From positions 7,969-18,836 of the forward strand of contig DFFD01000181.1 in assembly GCA_002369495.1 (NCBI GenBank): 10,868 nt of DNA, read 5' to 3'. The notes under the pieces are model-generated. The model made no database searches. It was not told where the DNA came from and saw nothing but the letters and a program-made list of their open reading frames with translations. A program made the position numbers and the translations under genes. This DNA is from Lachnospiraceae bacterium UBA3785 (lineage in GTDB: Bacteria > Bacillota > Clostridia > Lachnospirales > Lachnospiraceae). Positions 1 through 6,258 of this stretch are shown here, in pieces (the first letter of the stretch is position 1; each line of letters starts with the position of its first letter).

Positions 1-1081
1 AGCCGACGTAGATGCCCTCGGTCTCCACGACGAACCAGTTGCCCTTGTTGGCCTCGGTCAGCTCACCGCCCATGTACTCGGAGTTGTCGTAGAGATAGAC
101 GCCGAAGTTGACCATGGCGGGGTTCGAGGTCACGTTGGTGACGTAGGTGTCGGGCAGGCCGCCGGAGGGGTTCACATCGCCGGAGAGGACATCCGCCACG
201 CCGAGCATGCCGTACATGCCGGGCAGGCCGATCCACAGGATGGCGTCGATCTCCGGGTCATCCTTCAGCTCGCGGATCTCCATCGGGCAGTCGGAGTTGA
301 GGAGGACGACGACGCGGGTGGAGTGCGCCTTGGCGAGGCCGATCATATCGCGCTCGTACTGGGAGAGCGCGAGCGGACGCTCGAAGCTGTCGCCCTCGGT
401 GGTATTGTGCATCTGGAGAGAGTAGTCGGCTGCTTCGGAGTTGTCGCGGGAGATCACGACGACCGCGACGGAGTCATCCGCGGAGGCCAGCAGGCTGTCG
501 CTGTAGAGGCTGGCCGGCGCCTCACCGACGAAATACTCCATCGGGCCGACGGGCATCGCCCAGAAAATGGGGCTCAGCGAATGACCGAAGACTTCCTGGC
601 CGAAGAACTGGGAGCGCATGCGGTAGCTCGCGGTGGCGTCCCCGTTGTAGAAGGCCATCATGTCCGCGTTCAGGTTAAAGCCTTTCTCGGTCAGGGCTTC
701 CTCGATGCCGTAGGCTTTCTGCCCGGTGCTCGGGTCGTAGGCGACGGAAGAGCCGACCAGGCCGCCGAGGACGGGTTCCTGCGAGTTGAGGCCCCAAAGG
801 GTGACCTTCTCGCTGCTCTTGTCGATGGGGAGACCGCTGTTTTCATTTTTCAGAAGGACAGCGCCTTCGGAGGCAATCTCGGCGGCGACATTTTCAAGTT
901 CGCCGACAACTTCCTCGATGGAGCCAAACTCCGAATCAAAGTAGGTGCCGTCGTTGTCAGACTCGTGCTTGATCGTCTTGTAGTTTGACGTGCCGAGACG
1001 GCTGTTGATAAAGGAAGCGCGCGCCTGCGTGATACTGCCCGCGCCGATCAGGAGCGCAAGCAGGACCGCACAGATGGTCAT
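1..1081 (-). CDS. Glycoside hydrolase family 3 protein (GH3_C-first, beta-glucosidase-like), partial, interrupted near its start
   Basis: Likely hydrolyses beta-linked glucosides or related sugars at the cell surface. The minus-strand frame is open from the ATG at 1081 to the window edge, so the C-terminal part is missing. It begins with a membrane-spanning stretch (GLMTICAVLLALLIGAG), then shows GH3_C hallmarks: EGAVLLKNENSGLPI, a SVAVVVISRDNSEAADY strand-turn, LSQYERDMIGLAKA, VVVLLNSDCPMEI, and ADVLSGDVNPSGGLPDTYV. GH3_C lies at the N-terminus, which suggests the permuted form in which the GH3 N-type barrel follows; the barrel and its Asp nucleophile would be outside the window. The better start by ribosome site is the ATG at 1120 (GGGAGG upstream), in the same frame but cut off by a TGA at 1091-1093. 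The ATG at 1081 has no visible ribosome site. The gene is therefore a pseudogene, a sequence error, or made by reinitiation. Family is confident; exact substrate is not known. Confidence 0.85.
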   Translation of the reverse strand, partial: MTICAVLLALLIGAGSITQARASFINSRLGTSNYKTIKHESDNDGTYFDSEFGSIEEVVGELENVAAEIASEGAVLLKNENSGLPIDKSSEKVTLWGLNSQEPVLGGLVGSSVAYDPSTGQKAYGIEEALTEKGFNLNADMMAFYNGDATASYRMRSQFFGQEVFGHSLSPIFWAMPVGPMEYFVGEAPASLYSDSLLASADDSVAVVVISRDNSEAADYSLQMHNTTEGDSFERPLALSQYERDMIGLAKAHSTRVVVLLNSDCPMEIRELKDDPEIDAILWIGLPGMYGMLGVADVLSGDVNPSGGLPDTYVTNVTSNPAMVNFGVYLYDNSEYMGGELTEANKGNWFVVETEGIYVG

Positions 1082-1120
1082 CAGGCCGCGTCAGGTTGAT
1101 GGTTTCATTCCTTTCTTCAT
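1082..1120 (-). other. Original N-terminus of the GH3 gene, closed by an in-frame TGA
   Basis: ATG at 1118-1120 opens the peptide MKKGMKPST and meets TGA at 1091-1093 in the same frame as the GH3 gene. The reading resumes as RGLM plus the hydrophobic segment. A ribosome site GGGAGG sits at the usual distance from this ATG. The Lys-rich start followed by a membrane helix is what a signal or anchor sequence looks like, so this was probably the true N-terminus before a point change (TGG to TGA or CGA to TGA would do it). TGA is used as a normal stop elsewhere in the window (for example at 10182), so recoding is unlikely. Confidence 0.7.
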
Positions 1121-1172
1121 AGAACCTCCCTTTCTGCGAAAAAGCGCATTGGTGATTGTTAAAGCTGAGTCA

Positions 1173-1181
1173 ATTCTATCA
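1173..1181 (-). promoter_or_regulatory. Possible extended -10 promoter for the GH3 gene
   Basis: On the minus strand this reads TGATAGAAT, an extended -10 (TGn plus TAGAAT) about 50 nt before the GH3 start. No convincing -35 is seen. It is flanked by an inverted repeat GGTGAT (1151-1156) and ATCACC (1178-1183), which could be an operator overlapping the -10 or chance. Confidence 0.3.
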
Positions 1182-1245
1182 CCTGAAGGGAAGGTGTGCG
1201 GGGAATGGCGTAAAAGACGGTATTTTTGTCGTGAAATGCAGGGAG

Positions 1246-2565
1246 TTAAGCGGAAGGCGCCGCGAAGCTGACCTTGGCCGTGAAGCAGCCGTTCTTCAGG
1301 GTGAAGCCGGCGCTGCCGCCGTAGCGCTCCCCGGTCTCCCGCACGCTCATGGTGCCGAATCCGTGGTAGCGGTCGTCGCCCTTGGTGCTCTTCGGCAGCC
1401 CGTTCTCGAACTGTATGTCCCCGCCGGCGGGGTTCGTTACTTCGAGTACGATAAAACCGGCATTTTTCCGCACGGAGAGCTCGATCCAGCGCTGTGCCGG
1501 CCCGGAGAGGCCGCTTACGTGTTCAATCGCGTTGTCGAGCAGGTTTCCGAGCAGGGCGGCAAGGTCCATGGGCGGCAGAAAATCGAGCAGTCTCCCGTCG
1601 CCGGTAAAGGTCAGGCTGATCTCCAGCTGCTGGCACTGAAGCGTCTTGTCGGTGAGAATCGTGTCGAGCACGTGATTGCCGGTGCTGCTGATCGCCTCGA
1701 AGCTGCGGATCTCCCGCTCGAGCCGGTCAAGGCCGGCCAGACCATCGGGACTGTGCGCGTCCTCGCGCAGGTAAGCGATCTGGTGCTTCAGGTCGTGGTA
1801 TTTCTGATGGATCAGCGCCATGCTGCGCTCCGAAGTCTTGAAGCTGCTGTACTGGGACTGCAGCAGGTTGTCCATGATCTGCAGCTGCGCCGCCCGCTGC
1901 ACTTCCGCCCGGTGGCTGCGCGCCGCTTCCAGCAGAATAAGTCCTCCGGCGTCCGCCAGCATTCGGATCAGGTTGATCTCAAAGGCGGAGTTCCCGGAGA
2001 ACGGCGTGTTCGTGAAGACATCGCTGATGTTGCTGAAGAGGAAAATGCCGAGCACGGTAAGACCGGTAGAGACGAGCGTCTTTCGGTCGGCGCGAAAATG
2101 CGCATGCTCCTCCGAAAGGCGGCTGCAATAGAAGCCGAGTCCGGCAAGAACAAGCGCGCTGAGCAAAAGACAGAGCAGGTTCAGCCGGAACGGACTTGCG
2201 GCAAGGAGGCCGCGTCGCAGAAGGAACAGGCAGATCTGCCACGAGAAAGCCGAAGAGAACTCTCCCGCGATGAAGGCGTGAAGCGTAAAATACACCGTGT
2301 TTTCCGCCGGCATATCGCAGATGAGGTGCAGAATTAGTCCGGCGATCCCCAGAGCAAAGACAAGTGTCGGAAAATACAGCGCATTTATATCGAAGTCAGT
2401 CACATGGGCGAACAGGATGTTCAGGGCTGTCAGTCCGAATCCGATCAGAAGCCTCCGCAGCAGTGTGCCGCGCGGCGGGTTCGACAGGCCGAGCGCCAGG
2501 GCTGCGAGCGCAAAATTTGCCGCATAGACCGTTCCCGGAGCGGCAATCATCATCTCCGGTGTCAA
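1246..2565 (-). CDS. Sensor histidine kinase, GHKL domain (AgrC/ComD-like, HPK10 type)
   Basis: Membrane sensor that should autophosphorylate on His and pass phosphate to the LytTR regulator encoded just upstream. Residues 13-216 hold six to seven hydrophobic segments (roughly 13-28, 38-56, 62-85, 89-115, 129-151, 162-183, 198-216), as in peptide-sensing AgrC-type kinases. A helical linker follows, then the H-box YHDLKHQ with His257, the N-box LGNLLDNAIE (340-348, Asn345) and a glycine box HGFGTMSV (401-408). Length 439 aa is normal for the family. The start is TTG at 2565: AAGGAGGG (2572-2579) lies 6 nt upstream, whereas the internal ATGs sit too far from it. The ribosome site overlaps the stop codon of the regulator gene, so the two are translationally close and surely co-transcribed. 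No agrB or agrD signal-peptide gene is seen nearby, so the ligand is unknown. Confidence 0.93.
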   Translation of the reverse strand: MTPEMMIAAPGTVYAANFALAALALGLSNPPRGTLLRRLLIGFGLTALNILFAHVTDFDINALYFPTLVFALGIAGLILHLICDMPAENTVYFTLHAFIAGEFSSAFSWQICLFLLRRGLLAASPFRLNLLCLLLSALVLAGLGFYCSRLSEEHAHFRADRKTLVSTGLTVLGIFLFSNISDVFTNTPFSGNSAFEINLIRMLADAGGLILLEAARSHRAEVQRAAQLQIMDNLLQSQYSSFKTSERSMALIHQKYHDLKHQIAYLREDAHSPDGLAGLDRLEREIRSFEAISSTGNHVLDTILTDKTLQCQQLEISLTFTGDGRLLDFLPPMDLAALLGNLLDNAIEHVSGLSGPAQRWIELSVRKNAGFIVLEVTNPAGGDIQFENGLPKSTKGDDRYHGFGTMSVRETGERYGGSAGFTLKNGCFTAKVSFAAPSA

Positions 2566-2571
2566 GACGAT

Positions 2572-2579
2572 CCCTCCTT
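2572..2579 (-). promoter_or_regulatory. Ribosome binding site fixing the TTG start of the kinase
   Basis: Minus-strand AAGGAGGG, 6 nt before TTG at 2565 and overlapping the TAA (2580-2578) of the response-regulator gene. The spacing supports the TTG start. Confidence 0.7.
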
Positions 2580-3279
2580 AGAGAAGCTTTGTCAGCTCTT
2601 CCATAAACGCAGATTTTTTCTTCTGGCTGATGGGGAGCATTTCATTTTCAATCACGCAGCAGCCGTCCCTGACAGCGCTTACATGTGTGAGACTGACCAG
2701 CGTTCCACGGTTGATGCGGAAAAAACCGTAGGGAGCGAGCTCTTTCTCAAGGTCATCCAGGCGGCCGCGGGCGGCAAACGAGCCGTTTTTCGTGTGATAG
2801 GTCATCTGGTGGCTGCTCGCTTCGATGTAGAGGATGCGGGAGACGGGCATTTTTACGGTGCCCTCCCGCGAAGAGATCAGTACGGAATACCAGGAGTCGG
2901 AACGGAGCCTGTCGATCGCCCGCTCGAGTTTCCGGGCGAAGAGCTCGTAGGAGACGGGCTTTACGATGTAGTCCAGCGCATCGACTTCGTAGCCCTGGAT
3001 CGCGTAACCGGACATGCTGGTCAGGAAGATCAGGGTCACGGAGGGGTCATTTTTCCGGATCAGGCGTGCCGCGGACATGCCGTCCATGAAGCGCATCTGG
3101 ATATCAAGAAAAATGATATCGTAGTCGGGCGCATAGTTCTCCGTGATATCCTCGCCGTCGTTAAAAACTCGCACGGAAAATGCCAGCCCCCGCTCTGTGC
3201 GGAAGCGGTCCAGGTATTCTTTTATCTTCTGAACATGACTGATGTCGTCTTCGACCAGCGCAATACGAATTACCGGCAT
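2578..3279 (-). CDS. LytTR-family response regulator (AgrA/LytR-like)
   Basis: DNA-binding partner of the neighbouring GHKL kinase. The N-terminal receiver domain (about 1-120) has the acidic pocket EDD (10-12), the phospho-acceptor Asp59 in FLDIQM, Thr87 in LIFLTS and Lys107 in YIVKP, so all key residues are present. Residues about 135-233 form a LytTR domain (ILYIEASSHQMTYHTKNG, FFRINRGTLVSLTHV). Length 233 aa is typical. The gene follows the DUF2232 gene after a 34-bp gap with no terminator and precedes the kinase gene by 12 bp, so all three appear to form one operon. The ribosome site before ATG 3279 is only moderate (GGTGA). Targets are unknown; I found no clear pair of LytTR direct repeats in the window. 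Confidence 0.95.
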   Translation of the reverse strand: MPVIRIALVEDDISHVQKIKEYLDRFRTERGLAFSVRVFNDGEDITENYAPDYDIIFLDIQMRFMDGMSAARLIRKNDPSVTLIFLTSMSGYAIQGYEVDALDYIVKPVSYELFARKLERAIDRLRSDSWYSVLISSREGTVKMPVSRILYIEASSHQMTYHTKNGSFAARGRLDDLEKELAPYGFFRINRGTLVSLTHVSAVRDGCCVIENEMLPISQKKKSAFMEELTKLL

Positions 3280-3313
3280 GATGTCACCCGCAGCAATGAA
3301 GCGAAGGGCAGTC

Positions 3314-4255
3314 TCAGACCGCCGCGTTCTTTTTCTTCAGATAATCGTGAAGGCCAAGCGATATGTAGGCGAAGCCCACATAGAGGAGGACCTGGGAGAG
3401 GACAAAGTAGGCGAGGATCGTGAGCAGCGTGATCACGAGCGCGCTCCGCGAGACGAACGCCCGGAAAAACTGGGTCAGGGCGATGATTCCGAAGACCACG
3501 AGGTACATGAAGCCGATGACCCAGAGCCCCTGGCGGATATCGTTGAGAAGCGGGTCCGCGGAGGGCTTTATGAAGGAGTAAAGTCCGTAGATGTAGAGGA
3601 GGATCGCGGCGATGCCGGTCCACTTCGGCGGATAGAGGTCCTTAATGGGGATTGCGCGGTCGGTGCTGATGCGCAGGCGCTTTGCGATGAAGAGCGAGAG
3701 CCTGTAGACGATGAACCCGTCGATGAGGCCGATGACCGCGGTCGAGATGATGAAGATCTGCTTCATGAAATCGAGGGTGTAGAACTGCATGACCTCCTCA
3801 TTGCCCATCTGCGCGAGGGCCTGGCCGATGGCATCGCGCATCTGGGTGACTTCGGCTGTGACGTCGTAGCCGAAGAGGGAGGCGAGCGCGACCGTGCTCA
3901 CGACGTTGAAGACCGCGGAGAGGCCCATGACGATAAAGAGCGTCCGCGTCATATCGCACTTAAGATAAATCCGCGTCCCGAAAATGAGCCCCAGAAGCGC
4001 CGCCGTCACCGCGTAGAAGATCGTCGTGAAGCCCCCGAAGAGAAATGAAAACAGGCACATGCCCGCAAAGACCGAGAGACCTGCCCGGAAGCCGTAGAGC
4101 GCCGCGTAGAGCACCATCGGGATGGGCAGCAGGTAGATGAAGAAGCCCTCGAAGAAGGATCCGGTCTGGCGGTTTAAGAGGAGCATCATGGCGAAAATCG
4201 CGAGGATCATCGCGCCGGTTGTGATTTTTATGGTGTTTCCGTTCATCTTATTCAT
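3314..4255 (-). CDS. DUF2232 (YybS-like) multi-pass membrane protein
   Basis: Integral membrane protein of 313 aa with about seven to nine hydrophobic segments, mostly in the first 100 residues (MILAIFAMMLLL, FFEGFFIYLLPIPMVLYAAL, LSVFAGMCLFSFLFGGF, AVTAALLGLIFGTRIYL) and in the C-terminal third. The PIPMVLYAALYGFRAG region and overall layout match the DUF2232/YybS family, which resembles ECF-transporter substrate-binding components; its role is not established. The frame is open upstream to 4381, but the ATG at 4255 (MNKMNG) is preferred because a near-consensus promoter lies just before it and would start the message at that codon. No good ribosome site precedes it. First gene of an apparent operon with the LytTR regulator and GHKL kinase. 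In other Firmicutes YybS is often next to gdpP/rplI, which are absent here. Confidence 0.8.
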   Translation of the reverse strand: MNKMNGNTIKITTGAMILAIFAMMLLLNRQTGSFFEGFFIYLLPIPMVLYAALYGFRAGLSVFAGMCLFSFLFGGFTTIFYAVTAALLGLIFGTRIYLKCDMTRTLFIVMGLSAVFNVVSTVALASLFGYDVTAEVTQMRDAIGQALAQMGNEEVMQFYTLDFMKQIFIISTAVIGLIDGFIVYRLSLFIAKRLRISTDRAIPIKDLYPPKWTGIAAILLYIYGLYSFIKPSADPLLNDIRQGLWVIGFMYLVVFGIIALTQFFRAFVSRSALVITLLTILAYFVLSQVLLYVGFAYISLGLHDYLKKKNAAV

Positions 4256-4262
4256 GAAAAAT

Positions 4263-4291
4263 ACTATACCCTTTTTGCGGCTTTCTGTCAA
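4263..4291 (-). promoter_or_regulatory. SigA promoter for the DUF2232 - LytTR - kinase operon
   Basis: Minus strand: -35 TTGACA (4291-4286, perfect), 17-bp spacer, -10 TATAGT (4268-4263, 5 of 6). The predicted transcription start falls at about 4256-4255, the A of the ATG or the base before it, so the message would be leaderless. Confidence 0.75.
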
Positions 4292-4334
4292 AAGAAAATA
4301 GAGAAGACCGGCTGTGCGGAGAAATTCATTTTTC

Positions 4335-4363
4335 TTGCGCACTGTCTGAAATCGTACTATACT
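4335..4363 (+). promoter_or_regulatory. SigA promoter for the AIM24-family gene
   Basis: TTGCGC (4335-4340), 17-bp spacer, TATACT (4358-4363). Predicted start near 4370 gives a leader of about 39 nt that includes AAGGAGG at 4396-4402. It is back to back with the minus-strand promoter at 4263-4291. Confidence 0.6.
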
Positions 4364-4408
4364 GGTATCAGAAAGTATCATCTCACATCATTAAGAAGGA
4401 GGCTTTTT

Positions 4409-5080
4409 ATGCAGTACGAAATCAAGGGAACTCCGTTTCCGGTCGTCGAGTGCAGGCTTGAGAACAACGAGAAGATGATCACCGAGAGCGGCTCGATGGT
4501 CTGGATGTCACCGAACATGGAAATGAAGACCACCGGTACCGGCGGCCTGGGCAGGCTGTTCTCCGGCGAGAAGATCTTCCAGAACATCTACACCGCGAAG
4601 GGCGGAAACGGCATGATCACGTTCGGATCCAGCTTCCCGGGCAGGATCGAGGCGGTCGATGTCTCCGCAGGGCCGTGGATCTTCCAGAAATCCGCGTTCC
4701 TTGCGAGTGAGGAGACGGTCAGGCTGAGCATCCACTTCAAGAAGAAGCTCGGCGCGGGCCTCTTCGGCGGCGAAGGCTTCATCATGCAGAAGCTGGAAGG
4801 CCGCGGCCTCGCGTTCGTCGAGATCGACGGCGAGCTTGTGAAGTACAACCTGAAGGCCGGGCAGCAGATCGTCGTGGACACCGGCAACGTCGCGGGCTTT
4901 TCCGCGGGCGTTTCCATGGATATCCAGACGATCAAGGGTGTCTCGAACGTGCTCTTCGGCGGCGAAGGCCTCTTCAACACGGTCCTGACAGGTCCGGGTG
5001 AAGTCTGGCTGCAGACGATGCCGATCAGCGGTGTCGCCGGGGCGCTGATCCCCTACCTGCCGACCGGCGGCAGCAACTAA
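4409..5080 (+). CDS. AIM24 / TIGR00266 family protein
   Basis: Protein of 223 aa in the TIGR00266 (AIM24, older DUF124) family, probably cytoplasmic, with a beta-rich fold and no signal peptide or membrane helix. Visible family features are the N-terminal YEIKGTPFPVVECRL, the ESGSMVWMSPNMEM strand, glycine-rich turns (GTGGLGRLFSGEKIF, KKLGAGLFGGEGFIMQKLEG) and the C-terminal VSNVLFGGEGLFNTVLTGPGEVWLQTMP, which includes repeated FGGEG. Biochemical role in bacteria is not established; the yeast namesake is mitochondrial. Start is supported by AAGGAGG six nt before the ATG and by its own promoter. It converges on the PfkB gene with overlapping stop codons and no terminator between. Confidence 0.92.
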   Translation: MQYEIKGTPFPVVECRLENNEKMITESGSMVWMSPNMEMKTTGTGGLGRLFSGEKIFQNIYTAKGGNGMITFGSSFPGRIEAVDVSAGPWIFQKSAFLASEETVRLSIHFKKKLGAGLFGGEGFIMQKLEGRGLAFVEIDGELVKYNLKAGQQIVVDTGNVAGFSAGVSMDIQTIKGVSNVLFGGEGLFNTVLTGPGEVWLQTMPISGVAGALIPYLPTGGSN

Positions 5081-6009
5081 ACGATTTCCGGGTCAAGCCC
5101 CAGTTCTTCGGGGTTTATGCGCGGGCAGACATTTTCAGTCGTCTGAATGACCGAAGCGGCGAGACGGGTTCCGATCTCGCAGGCTTCGGCCATTTTTTTG
5201 CCGCAGGCGAGGGATGCGGATACGCCCGCGAAAAAGGCGTCGCCGGCGCCGGTCGTGTCGACGACGGGGACCGTGAGCGCGGGGACGAAACCGGTCTTTC
5301 CGCCCGCACTCGCGAAGACCGCGCCCTGATCGCCCAGCGTGACGATCATCCGGGGAAGGGAGGCCGCGGCCAGCCGGGAGGGGAGAAGGCGCATGAGCTC
5401 GCCGGGAGAGAGCGCGTCATAGTTCTCCCCGAAGAAAATGCCCGCCTCCTGCCGGTTGAGGACGAAGAGCCAGCATTTTCTGAGATAATCCATGCGCTCG
5501 GCAGCGATCGTGATGTTGGAGGTGACGGCGCAGACCCGGCAGGCGTATTTTTCCGCAAGGTCAAAGACCGGGGCGAGGACCTCCGGCTCCATATCGATCT
5601 CGACGAGGACCGCCGAGCAGTCCGCCATGATCCGATCGCCCTCCGCGGCGCAGGTCTCCGCGATCGCGGCCAGGTCCGGGCGTTTTGAGATCGAGGCGAC
5701 GACGTCTCCCTGTTCGTTGAAGACCGCAAGCCAGGTGCCGAGGCCGTCGGCTGTTCTCCTTATATGGGACGCGTCGACGCCGGAGCGGGCGAGGCGCTCA
5801 AGGACCCCCTGGCTCAGCGCGGAGTGATCCGCGGTGCTGACGAACGTGACGGGCATGCCGATGTTCGCGATGTCCTCCGCGATGTTGCGGCCGACGCCGC
5901 CGTGGACCTCGTGGATCGTGCCCGCATTGCGGCCGGCGGGAATGTAGGGGCCGTCGGGGCAGCCCTTGATGTCGACAAATGTAGTGCCGAATACGACGAT
6001 ATTCATCAT
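5077..6009 (-). CDS. PfkB/ribokinase-family kinase, possibly a pseudouridine-kinase-like (PsuK) enzyme
   Basis: ATP-dependent kinase of the ribokinase fold, 310 aa, normal length. The N-terminus (MNIVVFGTTFVDIKG) carries the first substrate-side Asp, GGVGRNIAEDIANIG (38-52) is the substrate-pocket glycine motif, FVLNRQEA (about 182-189) fits the NxxE region, and VDTTGAGDAFFAG (about 251-263) is the PfkB signature with the catalytic Asp. The GGVGRN form, in place of the GGxGAN of ribokinases, is what I recall from PsuK and related nucleoside kinases, so a nucleoside substrate is plausible. No psuG neighbour is seen, so this stays inference. AAGGAGGT stands 3 nt before the first ATG (6009) and 6 nt before the second (6006); the second may be the true start. 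Confidence 0.9.
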   Translation of the reverse strand: MMNIVVFGTTFVDIKGCPDGPYIPAGRNAGTIHEVHGGVGRNIAEDIANIGMPVTFVSTADHSALSQGVLERLARSGVDASHIRRTADGLGTWLAVFNEQGDVVASISKRPDLAAIAETCAAEGDRIMADCSAVLVEIDMEPEVLAPVFDLAEKYACRVCAVTSNITIAAERMDYLRKCWLFVLNRQEAGIFFGENYDALSPGELMRLLPSRLAAASLPRMIVTLGDQGAVFASAGGKTGFVPALTVPVVDTTGAGDAFFAGVSASLACGKKMAEACEIGTRLAASVIQTTENVCPRINPEELGLDPEIV

Positions 6010-6035
6010 GTGACCTCCTTACTGCTGTTCTTATC

Positions 6036-6064
6036 ATCTTACCTGAAAGCGGGGAATTATGCAA
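6036..6064 (-). promoter_or_regulatory. Promoter for the PfkB-family kinase gene
   Basis: Minus strand: TTGCAT (6064-6059), 17-bp spacer, TAAGAT (6041-6036). Predicted start about 6029, leaving a 20-nt leader with the ribosome site. Its -35 is only 6 bp from the -35 of the plus-strand XRE promoter. Confidence 0.55.
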
Positions 6065-6070
6065 TCATCC

Positions 6071-6099
6071 TTGCGGGAGATACTTTCATATTATATAAT
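6071..6099 (+). promoter_or_regulatory. Promoter for the XRE-family gene
   Basis: TTGCGG (6071-6076), 17-bp spacer, TATAAT (6094-6099, perfect). Predicted start near 6106, at the first arm of the leader stem. Confidence 0.65.
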
Positions 6100-6104
6100 A
6101 AAAT

Positions 6105-6228
6105 AAGACGCGGTTCGGTTCCGGGAGGAGTGCCCTTTTGGGTATTGCCTGTGTCCAGGTGCACCTTATTTGAATATCCCTGTGGAGCACGGGGCAGCCG
6201 GGCGCGTCTTTTCATTTTCCGAAAGACG
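6105..6228 (+). ncRNA. Structured 5' leader of the XRE gene with two exclusive pairings (candidate)
   Basis: The leader from about 6106 to the ATG at 6259 is about 150 nt and rich in pairing. AAGACGCG (6105-6112) can pair with CGCGTCTT (6203-6210), closing a domain that holds inner stems: CGGTT (6115-6119) with AGCCG (6196-6200), a seven-pair hairpin around CCCTTTTGGG, and CCTG-TGTC-CAGG (6148-6159). The 3' arm can also pair downstream: CGTCTTT (6205-6211) with AAAGACG (6222-6228). The two foldings exclude each other, as in a riboswitch or other leader control. I match it to no known RNA family and could not compute its folding energy. Confidence 0.4.
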
Positions 6229-6258
6229 GATACGAAGAATGCGGAAGGAGGGCTTTTT

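Noticed and set aside
323..988. Plus-strand frame of 221 aa opposite the GH3 gene
   Set aside because: Shadow of the GH3 frame, which shows clear GH3_C motifs on the minus strand.
1198..1245. Terminator after the kinase gene
   Set aside because: Only 3-4 bp pairings around the A/T tracts; not strong enough to call.
1156..2337. Plus-strand open frame of 393 aa opposite the kinase gene
   Set aside because: Antisense shadow of the GHKL kinase; no recognisable domain and no ribosome site.
6105..6228. Known RNA families (SRP RNA, 6S RNA, TPP, glycine, c-di-GMP, ZTP, T-box)
   Set aside because: None of their conserved core motifs is visible in the leader, and its length and branching do not fit 6S RNA.
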